Of a DNA stretch of 64,000 nucleotides, positions 26,695 through 35,855 are shown piece after piece. This stretch comes from an uncultured Clostridia bacterium. Its GTDB lineage: Bacteria; Bacillota; Clostridia; Oscillospirales; Ruminococcaceae. Under the pieces are notes generated by a model. The model saw only the letters and a list, made by a program, of their open reading frames with translations, was not told where the DNA came from and made no database searches. Location of the stretch: the NCBI GenBank assembly GCA_947589355.1, contig CANPZC010000005.1:36918-100917 (forward strand), written 5' to 3'. The position numbers were made by a program, and so were the translations under genes. Numbering within the stretch: the stretch's first letter is position 1; each line of letters opens with the position of its first letter.

Positions 26695-27321
26695 TCAGTC
26701 AATAATACTCTTTGTCGGGCGGTCGTTGTATTCATCTTTTGCCCGTTTGCGCTTTCTTACGAAAGCAAATATTTTCATCAAAAGCAGAGCCGCCGCGCAT
26801 ACCGCAATTATTATCGACGGGTAGAAAAACAACATATATTTAACGTCCATTTTGCTGTTTTCGGGCGAAACATAATAATTTTGCATATAGTAGTGTATCT
26901 TGCCTACAAACTTCACGCCCTCGCTGAAAAACATAATACTTCCGCCGCCTGCAAAAATAAATGTCAAAATATACTTGCGCAAAAACGCAAATACTATTCC
27001 CACAGTTACAGCCGCTATCTCTGCCAACAGAAAATAAGCCGTCACTTTTTCAATATCGTTTATACCGACAAAAAGTATTGCAATGGTCATCACAAGCCCA
27101 AAAAACAGGCAGTTCACGGCATAAGGAACAAGCATTATCACCTTTATGACTTTATAGGCGATATGCTCCTTGAGCTTAGCGCTTTTTATGTATTTTTTTG
27201 CAGACCTGCTCTGCGCGCCGTTTTTTGCCTTTAGTTTTTCCTGCTGCTCTGCGCGCTCAAGTTCTTCCTTTTCTCTCAGCTGCTTTGCCTTCTGAGCTCT
27301 TAATCTTGATTTTTTTGACAT
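26695..27321 (-). CDS. Multispanning membrane protein of unknown function
   Basis: 208 residues: a very basic, charged N-terminus rich in Lys/Arg/Glu (1-50), then four or five hydrophobic helices (about 57-80, 88-110, 113-130, 165-190) and a basic tail. Not recognised. The charged head could bind nucleic acid or ribosomes at the membrane, but nothing shows this. Transcribed toward the MBOAT gene; the start region borders a structured repeat. Confidence 0.65.
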   Translation of the reverse strand: MSKKSRLRAQKAKQLREKEELERAEQQEKLKAKNGAQSRSAKKYIKSAKLKEHIAYKVIKVIMLVPYAVNCLFFGLVMTIAILFVGINDIEKVTAYFLLAEIAAVTVGIVFAFLRKYILTFIFAGGGSIMFFSEGVKFVGKIHYYMQNYYVSPENSKMDVKYMLFFYPSIIIAVCAAALLLMKIFAFVRKRKRAKDEYNDRPTKSIID

Positions 27322-27371
27322 ACAAAAACTGCCTTCCGAAATTTTTATATACTTTTATATATTATACTTTA

Positions 27372-27605
27372 TTATAACATAAAAGCGTAAGCGTTATGGT
27401 ATAATTGTCCGATACGTCGGGAGCAGACCCTTTGGTCTGCGTATCGACGAGGACATAAAATATAATATACGCTTGCGTATATTATAGCATAAAAGCGAAA
27501 GCGTTATGGTATAATTGTCCGATACGTCGGGAGCAGACCTTTTGGTCTGCGTATCGATGAGGACATAAGAGTATAATAAAATCATTTATGATTTTATTAT
27601 AACAC
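27372..27605. repeat. Two tandem copies of a structured repeat
   Basis: Copy A (about 27372-27460) and copy B (about 27484-27605) share nearly identical sequence; a third copy is at 49627-49750. Core: TGTCC (outer stem), CGATACG, a GCAGACC/GGTCTGC hairpin, CGTATCG and GGACA, a nested hairpin, preceded by an AAGCGAAAGCGTTAT hairpin. Copies B and C also share an AT palindrome (AAAATCAT/ATGATTTT) and end in TTATTATAACAC, which on the minus strand supplies a TATAAT box. With its flanks it accounts for most of the 27322-27794 gap; nothing else was seen there. Confidence 0.85.
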
Positions 27606-27794
27606 AAACGGCAGAGTAAATTCAATACCTTTTGTACTGCCAATGAAAATAATACTTGAAAACCCATGTGAATTTTATCGCCCGGCAGGCAAATGATAAG
27701 TAAGGGCGCGAAAAGCGTTCCCAAACCGTACAGAACAAAAGAAAGGCAAGGCTTCTGCCGCAAATGCGCGGCAGGGCTTTGAACATAGAAAAAA

Positions 27795-29027
27795 ATGAAA
27801 AATATAAAACACAGGATAAGGGCTGTTATAGCCGCCGCGGCGTGTTCGGTGTCTGCTTTATCCCTCGTTCTTCTTATGCTTGCAGGGGTATACAGCTCTG
27901 CGCTGCCCGACAGCTACACAATTTCCCGCGCAGGGCAGCTTACCTTTTCTTCCATGCCGTATATTACCTCAAAAAGCGTTATGGCAGAAACAACGGCAAG
28001 CTTTACTTCAAACGGCAGCCAGCAGAGAACTTTAATGCTGCTCGGCTGCATACCGATAAAGACCGTTACTGCAAACGCATCTTCTCCCGTTATGCTTATG
28101 AGCGGCGGCGACCCGTTCGGCATAAAGCTTGAAGCGCAAGGCGCGGTAGTAGTAGGCATAAATGACATCGGGGGCTCCAGCCCTGCACGTGAGTGCGGAA
28201 TACAAACAGGCGACGTGATAATATCTGCCGCAGGAAAAGAAGTTGACACAAACCAGTCGTTCGCGGACATTATAATGGCAAGCAAGGGCAGACCCACAGA
28301 AGTTGTTATAATGCGCGACGGAAGTGAAATGGCGCTTACCATAACGCCAAAGCTTTACTGCGGCACTTACAAGGCAGGAATTGATATTCGCGACAGTTCG
28401 GCAGGCATAGGCACTGTTACCTTTTACGACCCCTCCGGCGGTATGTACGCAGGGCTTGGTCACGCGGTGTGCGACAGCGATACCGGTGAAGAATTTCCCT
28501 GCGGCAGCGGCAGCATATGCGGCGTTGAGATAACCGGCGTAAACAAAAGCACCTTTGGTCAGCCCGGAGAGATACAGGGACTTTTCTCGGGCGGCAGCGC
28601 TCGCGGAGATATACTTCTCAACTGCGACAGGGGCGTATACGGAAACGCGTATTCTATACCCTCAACAGCAAAAGCTTATCCCCTCGGCTACCGTCAGGAG
28701 GTAGAAACGGGAAAAGCTACAATACTTTGCACCCTTGACGGCGGCGCGCCGAAAGAATATTCGATAGAGATAGAAAGCATTGACCTTTCCGACAGCGGCG
28801 TGAAAGACATGGTGATACACGTCACCGACAAAACGCTTCTTGCGCGTGCAGGCGGCATAGTTCAGGGAATGAGCGGCAGCCCCATAATACAAAACGGCAA
28901 AATAGTGGGCGCTGTAACGCACGTTTTCGTAAAAGATACCACACGCGGCTACGCAATAATGGCTGACAAAATGTACTCCGCCGCCCTGTCCTGCGAGGGT
29001 TGTAATTCCCTTGAAATGGCAGGATAG
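27795..29027 (+). CDS. spoIVB: SpoIVB serine peptidase
   Basis: 410 residues. N-terminal signal anchor (about 8-32), PDZ domain (about 108-185; SSPARECGIQTGDVI), then the SpoIVB protease domain with H223 (GLGHAVCD), D345 and S360 (GMSGSP), spaced as in the Bacillus enzyme. Made in the forespore and secreted into the intermembrane space, where it cleaves SpoIVFA to trigger sigma-K activation. I start at 27795 (signal sequence MKNIKHRIRA). Ends at a terminator shared with the convergent cyclophilin gene. Confidence 0.94.
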   Translation: MKNIKHRIRAVIAAAACSVSALSLVLLMLAGVYSSALPDSYTISRAGQLTFSSMPYITSKSVMAETTASFTSNGSQQRTLMLLGCIPIKTVTANASSPVMLMSGGDPFGIKLEAQGAVVVGINDIGGSSPARECGIQTGDVIISAAGKEVDTNQSFADIIMASKGRPTEVVIMRDGSEMALTITPKLYCGTYKAGIDIRDSSAGIGTVTFYDPSGGMYAGLGHAVCDSDTGEEFPCGSGSICGVEITGVNKSTFGQPGEIQGLFSGGSARGDILLNCDRGVYGNAYSIPSTAKAYPLGYRQEVETGKATILCTLDGGAPKEYSIEIESIDLSDSGVKDMVIHVTDKTLLARAGGIVQGMSGSPIIQNGKIVGAVTHVFVKDTTRGYAIMADKMYSAALSCEGCNSLEMAG

Positions 29028-29047
29028 CAGCGCCAAGCGCAAACAAA

Positions 29048-29074
29048 AAAGACCGCACTTTGGGTACGGTCTTT
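29048..29074. terminator. Bidirectional intrinsic terminator
   Basis: AAAGACCG (29048-29055) pairs with CGGTCTTT (29067-29074) over an 11-base loop; A-run on one side, T-rich on the other. Between spoIVB and the cyclophilin gene. Confidence 0.85.
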
Positions 29075-29090
29075 CTACATAAAATATGCT

Positions 29091-29561
29091 TTAGTCAATA
29101 GTAACTTTTTTCATTACCTGCGGTGTAAGCGGCATATCGCTGCGGTCGGTCTTTGTCTGCGCTATCTCGTCAACAACTTCCATGCCCTCTACAACTTTGC
29201 CGAATGCAGCATACTGTCCGTCAAGGTGAGGTGCATCTTGGTGCATGATAAAAAACTGCGAGCTTGCCGAATTTGGCATCATCGAGCGCGCCATAGATAC
29301 AACGCCCCTTGTATGATTTATAGGGTTGTTCACGCCGTTTGCGGCAAATTCTCCCTTTATTTTCTCTTTTGCGCCGCCCATTCCGTTGCCCATAGGGTCG
29401 CCGCCCTGTATCATAAAGCCCTTTATAACTCTGTGAAAACGCAGTCCGTCATAAAAGCCCTGAGATACCAGCTTTTCAAAATTTGCAACGGTTATCGGCG
29501 CGGCATCGGGATAAAGTTCTATCTTTATCTTCTTGCCGTTTTCCATTTCAATAGTTACCAT
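29091..29561 (-). CDS. Cyclophilin-type peptidyl-prolyl isomerase
   Basis: 156 residues, a minimal cytoplasmic cyclophilin without signal peptide. Conserved FHRVIKGFMIQGGDP (about 43-57), the ASSQFFIMH strand and HLDGQYAAFGKV are all present, including the catalytic arginine of FHRV. Speeds proline isomerisation during protein folding. Last of three genes in the same orientation, 18 bases after the previous one. Confidence 0.95.
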   Translation of the reverse strand: MVTIEMENGKKIKIELYPDAAPITVANFEKLVSQGFYDGLRFHRVIKGFMIQGGDPMGNGMGGAKEKIKGEFAANGVNNPINHTRGVVSMARSMMPNSASSQFFIMHQDAPHLDGQYAAFGKVVEGMEVVDEIAQTKTDRSDMPLTPQVMKKVTID

Positions 29562-29579
29562 ATTTTCTGCTCCCTTGCT

Positions 29580-30098
29580 TTAGTTCTTTGTGCGCGGCAG
29601 CAGACCCTTTTCGCAGCGGTCTTTAAGATCTGCAAAATACAGCGCTATCGGCGAGGGGTCTTTCTTCTTTGAGAAAAGTCCCTTTTTGTCGGAGTCTACA
29701 TAAATAAAGTAATCCAGCGTACCCTCGTTGTTTATGGCATACAGCCTGTTTACCTTTTTGAAGCCCTGCTCCGTTCTTACGTTCTTGTCAAAGCAGCAGA
29801 ATATATCCTGCGCCATAAGGTTCACAAGGTTAAGCACCGTCTGGAAGCTGTCGCCTTTTTCGTTCCATGCGTCAATGTCCGCCCTGAAAAAGTCCTGCAC
29901 CGGCACGCCGTTTACTTCCATTTTCTTGATTATCCTTGCCAGCGATATTGATTTGTCCTTATCGGTAAGCTTTTCGTAAATAGTGCCCTTGTACTCAAAA
30001 ATGTAGTCAGCCACGGTATTTAAGAAAAGCTTCTCATAATTGAACGGCTTGCCTTTCTCGGCATACTTGATTATCGGTTCGTTCTTGTCGATGTTCAT
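29580..30098 (-). CDS. Protein of unknown function
   Basis: 172 residues, soluble, charged, with no signal or membrane helix. Contains scattered aromatic residues and a basic KKGLFSKKK stretch near 148. Not recognised. Positioned between another unknown cytoplasmic protein (41 bases upstream) and the cyclophilin gene, in a likely operon. A role in protein quality control is only a guess from the neighbour. Confidence 0.7.
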   Translation of the reverse strand: MNIDKNEPIIKYAEKGKPFNYEKLFLNTVADYIFEYKGTIYEKLTDKDKSISLARIIKKMEVNGVPVQDFFRADIDAWNEKGDSFQTVLNLVNLMAQDIFCCFDKNVRTEQGFKKVNRLYAINNEGTLDYFIYVDSDKKGLFSKKKDPSPIALYFADLKDRCEKGLLPRTKN

Positions 30099-30139
30099 TA
30101 AAACATTCTCCTTTTTCTATTTTATAATAATATAAATTA

Positions 30140-30943
30140 TTATCCAAACATTGCCCTGAGCCGCGCAAGCTCGGCATCTTCCTCCGACTTTGCCGTATCG
30201 GAAGCATTCTTGTCCTGCTCGTCTTTTTCTTTCGCTATCCTGTTGTACTTTTCTTCAAATTTTGCAGTCAGCTCGTCTACCACTTTCGCCGAAAGCGCGG
30301 GTATCTCTCCCTGCTCCTCTATGGGTCTTGCCTTTATGTCGCTTTCTTCAAACTTGCGTATCGCCTCCAGCTGCTCGTCCGTCAGCGAGGGCATATTGCT
30401 CTTGGCTTTTTCACGCTTCTCAGCAAACTGCATATCTATCTCCATAGTGCGGCGAAAACTTTCCTCGTCGTATACTTCGTTGAACTGCGCAGTGTTGCGG
30501 TCGTAATTTTCATCTGTCAGATAGTCGTAAACATTAGCAAGCTCCTCGACTTTTTTATCCATATCATCTTGCAGCGCGCTTCTTATTATGTTGTATCTGG
30601 TCATACTTTCTTTTTCGCTTACCTGCGCGCATATCTCTATGAAATCTTCATTCGCCTTATCAAGCTCTTTTGCCTTTACGGGGTTTTTGTCATAGCTTTT
30701 ATAATCGAGAGGCTCGGGACGGTCTGCAAGCTCTTTTTCCATTATAGCAACTTTTTCATCAACGGTGCTTTGCTTTATGCTTTTAAGACCTTTTACGCTG
30801 CGGCTTTCCTCGCTCTTGAAAAAATCATCTGAGCCCATAGCCACAGCCGGCGCGGTCTTTTCGTCCGTCGGCGTGGTCTTTATCGTGACCGCGGCAGGCG
30901 CAGCTGTATTTTCTTTTGATCTTTTCTTGCCAAACAGTCCCAC
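30140..30943 (-). CDS. Charged helical protein of unknown function
   Basis: 267 residues from the GTG at 30943, which follows a GAGGGGG ribosome site and gives the sensible start MGLFGKKRSKEN; the ATG seven codons earlier lacks one. Mostly predicted helix, rich in Glu, Lys and Asp, with a final AELARLRAMFG. No membrane segment. Begins the three-gene unit ending with the cyclophilin and has its own promoter. Confidence 0.7.
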   Translation of the reverse strand: MGLFGKKRSKENTAAPAAVTIKTTPTDEKTAPAVAMGSDDFFKSEESRSVKGLKSIKQSTVDEKVAIMEKELADRPEPLDYKSYDKNPVKAKELDKANEDFIEICAQVSEKESMTRYNIIRSALQDDMDKKVEELANVYDYLTDENYDRNTAQFNEVYDEESFRRTMEIDMQFAEKREKAKSNMPSLTDEQLEAIRKFEESDIKARPIEEQGEIPALSAKVVDELTAKFEEKYNRIAKEKDEQDKNASDTAKSEEDAELARLRAMFG

Positions 30944-30984
30944 GGTCAACGCCCCCTCATACATAAAACTTACATCTATATATT

Positions 30985-31013
30985 ATTATACAACATATCT
31001 TACAAAAAATCAA
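30985..31013 (-). promoter_or_regulatory. Sigma-A promoter of the unknown-unknown-cyclophilin unit
   Basis: TTGATT (31013-31008), 17-base spacer, TATAAT (30990-30985). Confidence 0.72.
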
Positions 31014-31179
31014 TCACTTTTTTGGTAAAATAATAATACACAACAGGCAGCAGCTTTTTGTTTACAGTTAGTTAATAAATAAAAAACAAAATAGTAATAA
31101 AAACACCTCTTCGCTTTGTTATAATAGAAGTATATATAATATACTTTCGCCGACTTTTTCGGCTGATTGGAGAATTACT

Positions 31180-32466
31180 ATGGACAAACTTGGCGTAACA
31201 GCAACAGAGCTGTTTTCAAACAACCCCTACAGAGTTCTCGGTATTCCTGTAAACGCTTCGGCAGAAGAGATAGACGAGCGGTATGATATGCTTCTGGATA
31301 TGTGCGAGGACGGCACTATAGGCGATTTTGAGTCTGACTTTGACGCAAACTATCTTCCGCCGGTAATGAGAGATGTTGACAACATCTCAGCCTCGCGCGA
31401 TAAGGTGCTCAGCAACGGCTACCGCGCCTTTGCGTATGCCGACAGTATGTATGCCTACGACCCGTCGCAGACTGATATAAGCATACTTATTGACAACATT
31501 GACTGCTACGACTGTTTCCTCAGCTGCTACATATGGCTGGTGCTGCACGACCGCAACATTATGTACAAGTCTATGTGGTTCAAGCTGGCAAAGTATATCG
31601 ACGAGCTTATATGCTCCGACCCTACCGACTGGTACAGGCTGTTTGACCACCGCTATCCGCAGGATATATACGAGAGCGATTTTGATACAATATACGCTTT
31701 CCACTCAACATTCTGCGAGATAATACTTCTTCCGCTGAAAGAGCTTGTAAAAGGTTCTATGGATTGTCAGTCGGCTGTTGAGGTGCTTTCTGTAAAAGTA
31801 TTTGAGAACTTCGGCAACGAAGACGACGACCTGCAAACGCTTACCGAAAAGGCAGAAGAAGCTTCAAAGCAGTCTAAAAAGTCAGTCGGCAGAAACCCGT
31901 CGATGAAAGGCATATCTCTTACCGAGGCATACCTTGAGGAGCAGGAGGGTCTTAAAGACGAAGAGGGCGTTGCGCAGACGATAAGCCTTGTAGAGGGTCT
32001 TGACGAAGACAACATCTATAACGAAACTCTGCGGCAGATGCTGAGAGCCAATAAAGCGAGAAATCAGGTAATAAAAGACCTGAAGACCGATGTTGTGTTC
32101 GGCTCGGGCAACCTTGGAAAAGAGGAAGACACAAAGCTTACTATGCAGTCGGTAAACACCACCGCAAAGGACGATAAACGGCTGAAATCTCCCTACAGTC
32201 TCGAGGGCGAGCAGATGACGCTGGAAGAAAAGTATTCCGACGTAAATATAAACGATATGCTCAACCCCACGCTGCCCTATTCAAATATGAGAGATGTTTT
32301 CTCGGGCGGCGATACCAACGAGTTTGAAGAAAACAAAGCCGCACAGCGCAACGGCAAGATACTTTTCATAATAATCATCATACTGTTCGTGCTGGGTATT
32401 GCAGGCTATTTCGGCTATATGTACTGGGACGAGATAACCAAATATATAAACGACCTGCTGTTTTAA
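31180..32466 (+). CDS. Degenerate J-domain-like protein with C-terminal membrane anchor
   Basis: 428 residues. Residues 14-75 (NPYRVLGIPVNASAEEIDERY) resemble the first helices of a DnaJ J-domain, but no HPD tripeptide follows, so Hsp70 stimulation is unlikely. A helical middle, an acidic low-complexity region (about 215-380) and one transmembrane helix near the end (about 391-412) follow. The tail-anchor topology would leave the J-like domain in the cytoplasm. Function unknown. A TATAAT box lies at 31120-31125 but with a poor -35. Confidence 0.7.
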   Translation: MDKLGVTATELFSNNPYRVLGIPVNASAEEIDERYDMLLDMCEDGTIGDFESDFDANYLPPVMRDVDNISASRDKVLSNGYRAFAYADSMYAYDPSQTDISILIDNIDCYDCFLSCYIWLVLHDRNIMYKSMWFKLAKYIDELICSDPTDWYRLFDHRYPQDIYESDFDTIYAFHSTFCEIILLPLKELVKGSMDCQSAVEVLSVKVFENFGNEDDDLQTLTEKAEEASKQSKKSVGRNPSMKGISLTEAYLEEQEGLKDEEGVAQTISLVEGLDEDNIYNETLRQMLRANKARNQVIKDLKTDVVFGSGNLGKEEDTKLTMQSVNTTAKDDKRLKSPYSLEGEQMTLEEKYSDVNINDMLNPTLPYSNMRDVFSGGDTNEFEENKAAQRNGKILFIIIIILFVLGIAGYFGYMYWDEITKYINDLLF

Positions 32467-32478
32467 CGGCAATAATAA

Positions 32479-32511
32479 AACGGTTCGCACTATTGCGAGC
32501 CGTTATTTTTT
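32479..32511. terminator. Bidirectional intrinsic terminator
   Basis: AACGGTTCGCA pairs with TGCGAGCCGTT (one wobble) around CTAT, followed by ATTTTTTAT; A-rich on the left. Serves the J-like gene and the convergent HAD gene. Confidence 0.85.
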
Positions 32512-33187
32512 ATATCATCTGCGCCAGCGCACGGTAATCGTCAACGCACACATCTGCAAGCTTAGAAAGCTCATCACGGATATCAATGTTTGCTTTGCAA
32601 AAATATGCCGCCGCTGCCATGCCGCCCTGTTTTGCAGCCGCTATGCCCGTGGGTATATCCTCAAACACTATGCATTCGCATGGCTGCGCCCCTGCCCTTT
32701 TCGCCGCCAGAAGATACACATCGGGAAAGCCCTTTCCCCTCTCGGTCTCCTCTGTAGATGCAAACGCGTCAAAATACTGCAAAATGCCGTTGTTTTCAAG
32801 CGCCGCAGCATACAGCTTCTCAGCCGAAGCCGTTGCAAGGGCTATTTTTTTGCCGCACTGTTTCAAAGCCGCCAGCAGATCTTTCACGCCGTCAAAAACT
32901 TCAAGCTCCTGTGAATACTGCCTTTGTATGCAGTCGCACCACTCTTTCGTTATATCCTCAACGCTCTCTGAAAGCTGCAATAATTCTATAGTATATTCCG
33001 CGGCTTCTTTGAACGTCATGTAAGCCACGCTTTTGCCGTACCCGTCGGGCTCAGTTATGTTTCTCTTTTTGAAAAACTCATAGTCAACGTTTCGCCACGC
33101 ATCGTGAGAGTCTAAAAGCGTGTTGTCAAGGTCAAATATAACGCACTTTGCCGCTTTAAGCATATTCGCCGCAGTCTGTGATGTCAT
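32510..33187 (-). CDS. HAD-superfamily hydrolase (beta-phosphoglucomutase-like)
   Basis: 225 residues, subfamily IA with an inserted helical cap. The nucleophile motif DLDNTLLDS is at about 19-27, the second-motif region ALATAS near 118 and the acidic motif FEDIPTGIAAAKQGG near 176-190. Likely acts on a small phosphorylated sugar or nucleotide; substrate not predictable. Its start overlaps the YitT stop as TAATG, so the two are translationally coupled. Confidence 0.9.
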   Translation of the reverse strand: MTSQTAANMLKAAKCVIFDLDNTLLDSHDAWRNVDYEFFKKRNITEPDGYGKSVAYMTFKEAAEYTIELLQLSESVEDITKEWCDCIQRQYSQELEVFDGVKDLLAALKQCGKKIALATASAEKLYAAALENNGILQYFDAFASTEETERGKGFPDVYLLAAKRAGAQPCECIVFEDIPTGIAAAKQGGMAAAAYFCKANIDIRDELSKLADVCVDDYRALAQMI

Positions 33188-34056
33188 TAAAGTTCACTGT
33201 CCTCGTAAGATTTAAACCCCATGCCGTAAATCGCAGTCGCCGATGATACTATCATAAACGCCGATCTATCGCAGGAATATATAAGCTGCTTTGCTTTGTA
33301 AAGATTTTGTTTGCGTATGGCGCACATCACTATCTTTCTGCCGCTGTGTGTATAGCCGCCCACCGCATCTATAGTGCTTACGCCTGCCTCAAGCCCCTCA
33401 ACGAGAGCGTTTACCACCTTATCGCAGTTATTGCATACCACAAAAAGCAGCTTTGCTTCGTCAGAGCCGTAAAGCACAATGTTCATAGTAAAGCCCGATA
33501 CCGTTATCGTAAGCATAGAGTATATAACAATTCGCCAGTCGCCGAAAACTACCCCCGATAAAAACGCCACCGCGCTGTCAAGAATAAAGAAAAGCGCACC
33601 CGTTTTTATATATGCAAACTTCTGTTTTATAAGCTTTACTATTATGTCCGAGCCTCCTGTGGTAGAGCCGCAGCGCATTATTATGCCTATCCCCACTGCC
33701 GAGAGCGCTCCCCCTGCCAGCGCGCACGCCGCAGCATCATAGGTAACGGGGTCTATCTCGTCAAAAATGTTCATCGCCGCCGAGCAGGCAGCTATAGAAA
33801 AAAGCGTGTCGGCAAAAAACTTCGCGCCGAATTTGTAAAGAGCAATTATCAAAAGCGGTATGTTTATAACAAAACTAAGCGTGCCGACCTTTATGCCCGT
33901 CAGCTTGTTTATGATTATAGAAATACCGCTCACTCCACCCGGCACAAGACCCCCGGGCGTTAAAAACAGGCTTATACCTGCTCCCACCGCCGCGGCTGAA
34001 AAAACTATTACAAAAAATCTTGCCGCGTGATAAAACACTGCTCGCACATTTCTCAC
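33187..34056 (-). CDS. YitT-family membrane protein (DUF161/DUF2179)
   Basis: 289 residues. Five or so transmembrane helices in the first 190 residues with the conserved GGLVPGGVSGISIIINKLTG and GSTTGGSDIIVKLI segments, then the cytoplasmic DUF2179 domain (about 215-280; GVSTIDAVGGYTHSGRKIVMC). The family is widespread in Firmicutes and its transport substrate is unknown. Overlaps the HAD gene downstream. Confidence 0.92.
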   Translation of the reverse strand: MRNVRAVFYHAARFFVIVFSAAAVGAGISLFLTPGGLVPGGVSGISIIINKLTGIKVGTLSFVINIPLLIIALYKFGAKFFADTLFSIAACSAAMNIFDEIDPVTYDAAACALAGGALSAVGIGIIMRCGSTTGGSDIIVKLIKQKFAYIKTGALFFILDSAVAFLSGVVFGDWRIVIYSMLTITVSGFTMNIVLYGSDEAKLLFVVCNNCDKVVNALVEGLEAGVSTIDAVGGYTHSGRKIVMCAIRKQNLYKAKQLIYSCDRSAFMIVSSATAIYGMGFKSYEDSEL

Positions 34057-34100
34057 CCCAAGGGTATTATGCGCCGTATCTTATCAAAAAATCACGTTCT

Positions 34101-35585
34101 TTAGTTCTGATAATACTTGTTTTCCTGAAATTTCGCTTCGCAGGTAAGGTCAGCGCCAAGGCGTTTGAACACCTTTTCATCAACGTTTGAAAGTATAACC
34201 GTGGAATGCACCTGCGCGCCTTTGAGATTTGAAAGCTGCTCTAAGGCAAGCTCGGCGGTCGGGTTGGTAACAGCGCATATCGACAGCGCAAGCAGCACCT
34301 CATCGGTGTGCAGCCGCGGATTTACATTACCCAGATGCTTTGTTTTCAGCTTCTGTATCGGCTCTATAACGTTGGGCGAGATAAGCAGCACCGCATCGTC
34401 TATCCCTGCAAGGGTCTTCAGCGCGTTTAGCAGCATAGACGAAGCCGCCCCCAGAAGCTCGCTCGTCTTACCGGTAACTATCCTGCCGTCGGTAAGTTCC
34501 ATAGCAGCGGCGGTGTCACCCGTTTTCTCCGCCTTTTCAAGAGCCGCGTTCACAGCTTTTCTGTCGCCCGTGGTAACGCCTGCCTGATTCATCAGCAGTT
34601 CTATCTTGTATATTTCTTCTTTAGTGCCTCGCCCCTGACGTTCCGCACAAAGCGCGCTGTAGTATCTTCTGATTATCTCTTGATTAGAAGCCTCTTTCAC
34701 CACATCGTCGTCAATAATGCAGTTGCCTGCCATGTTTACGCCCATATCCGTAGGCGATCTGTACGGCGACTGACCAAGAATACGCTCAAACATAGCGTTC
34801 AGCACGGGGAATATCTCAACATCGCGGTTGTAGTTTACGGTAGTTTTTCCGTATGCTTCTAAATGGAACGGGTCTATCATGTTTACGTCGTTAAGGTCTG
34901 CCGTCGCTGCCTCATATGCAAGGTTTACGGGGTGTTTCAGCGGTATGTTCCATATCGGGAAAGTTTCAAACTTCGCATAGCCTGCCTCTACTCCCCTCTC
35001 GTGCTCGTGGTAAAGCTGCGAAAGGCAGGTAGCCATTTTGCCGCTGCCGGGGCCCGGTGCGGTAACCACGATAAGCTGCCTTTCGGTCTCTATGTACTCA
35101 TTCTTGCCAAAGCCGTTTTCGCTTAGTATATTCGATATATTTGACGGATAGCCCTCTATAATGTAGTGCTTGTAGACCTTAATGCCCAAGCCCTCCAGCC
35201 GCTTTTTGAAGTTATCGGCAGCCGTCTGCCCGTCATACTGCGTAAGCACCACGCTGCCAACGTACAGACCTATCTTTCTGAACACGCCTATCAGCCTTAA
35301 AACGTCAACGTCGTATGTTATGCCAAGGTCGCCGCGTATCTTGTTCTTCTCGATGTCGCCTGCGTTTATGGCAATGACTATCTCGGCATCGTCTTTGAGC
35401 TGCAACAGCATCTGCAATTTGCTGTCAGGCTTGAACCCCGGCAGCACGCGCGAGGCATGGTAGTCGTCAAATAGCTTGCCGCCAAATTCAAGGTACAGCT
35501 TTCCACCAAACTGCGCTATCCTTTCCCTGATATGCTCCGACTGCATCTTCAGATATTTTTCATTGTCAAATCCCGTTTTCATCAT
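34101..35585 (-). CDS. DUF1846 family protein
   Basis: 494 residues, the usual length for this conserved family of unknown function. Typical segments are the [20 protein letters not shown] start (about 31-50), [21 protein letters not shown] (about 174-194) with a P-loop-like glycine pattern, and [12 protein letters not shown]. Cytoplasmic, widespread in Firmicutes. Lies 44 bases upstream of yitT in the same direction; operon membership is possible. Confidence 0.9.
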   Translation of the reverse strand: MMKTGFDNEKYLKMQSEHIRERIAQFGGKLYLEFGGKLFDDYHASRVLPGFKPDSKLQMLLQLKDDAEIVIAINAGDIEKNKIRGDLGITYDVDVLRLIGVFRKIGLYVGSVVLTQYDGQTAADNFKKRLEGLGIKVYKHYIIEGYPSNISNILSENGFGKNEYIETERQLIVVTAPGPGSGKMATCLSQLYHEHERGVEAGYAKFETFPIWNIPLKHPVNLAYEAATADLNDVNMIDPFHLEAYGKTTVNYNRDVEIFPVLNAMFERILGQSPYRSPTDMGVNMAGNCIIDDDVVKEASNQEIIRRYYSALCAERQGRGTKEEIYKIELLMNQAGVTTGDRKAVNAALEKAEKTGDTAAAMELTDGRIVTGKTSELLGAASSMLLNALKTLAGIDDAVLLISPNVIEPIQKLKTKHLGNVNPRLHTDEVLLALSICAVTNPTAELALEQLSNLKGAQVHSTVILSNVDEKVFKRLGADLTCEAKFQENKYYQN

Positions 35586-35605
35586 GTGTGTTTACTCCTC
35601 TTCCT

Positions 35606-35818
35606 TTTGGGGAAAACCTTTCTGAAGAAAGGCTTTTCCCCATACCCCTTTCCAAAGACTTTTATATTGTTTTTGGCGAGGGGTAATTTATTTTTATAAA
35701 TCTGCTATATACCATAAATCCTGCGTGAATTATACAGTATAATTACCCCTCGCCAAAAATATATGAGTTTTAGTGAGGGGCTTGGGGGAAGACCCTTTTC
35801 CAAAAGGGTCTCCCCCAA
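35606..35818. repeat. Inverted-repeat element with 19-bp perfect termini, flanked by hairpins
   Basis: TTTTTGGCGAGGGGTAATT (35670-35688) is repeated inverted at 35741-35759 with 52 AT-rich bases between, a MITE-like layout. Flanking it are a GGGGAAAACCTTTC/GAAAGGCTTTTCCCC hairpin (35607-35637) and a TTGGGGGAAGACCC/GGGTCTCCCCCAA hairpin (35782-35818). Neither has a T-run placed to end a neighbouring gene. This explains the 270-base gap upstream of the DUF1846 gene. Confidence 0.7.
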
Positions 35819-35855
35819 AAAGAAAAGCAGGTAAATACATTAAACTGCGATAGAT

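Noticed and set aside
27394..27763. Reading frames on the minus strand through the structured repeat, also seen in the copy at 49501-49731
   Set aside because: They look conserved only since the DNA repeat is conserved; there is no ribosome site, substitutions are not synonymous-biased and the ends differ.
35782..35818. Long GC-rich hairpin as terminator of the cysteine-rich gene
   Set aside because: No U-tract on the correct side; it is better seen as part of the repeat region.
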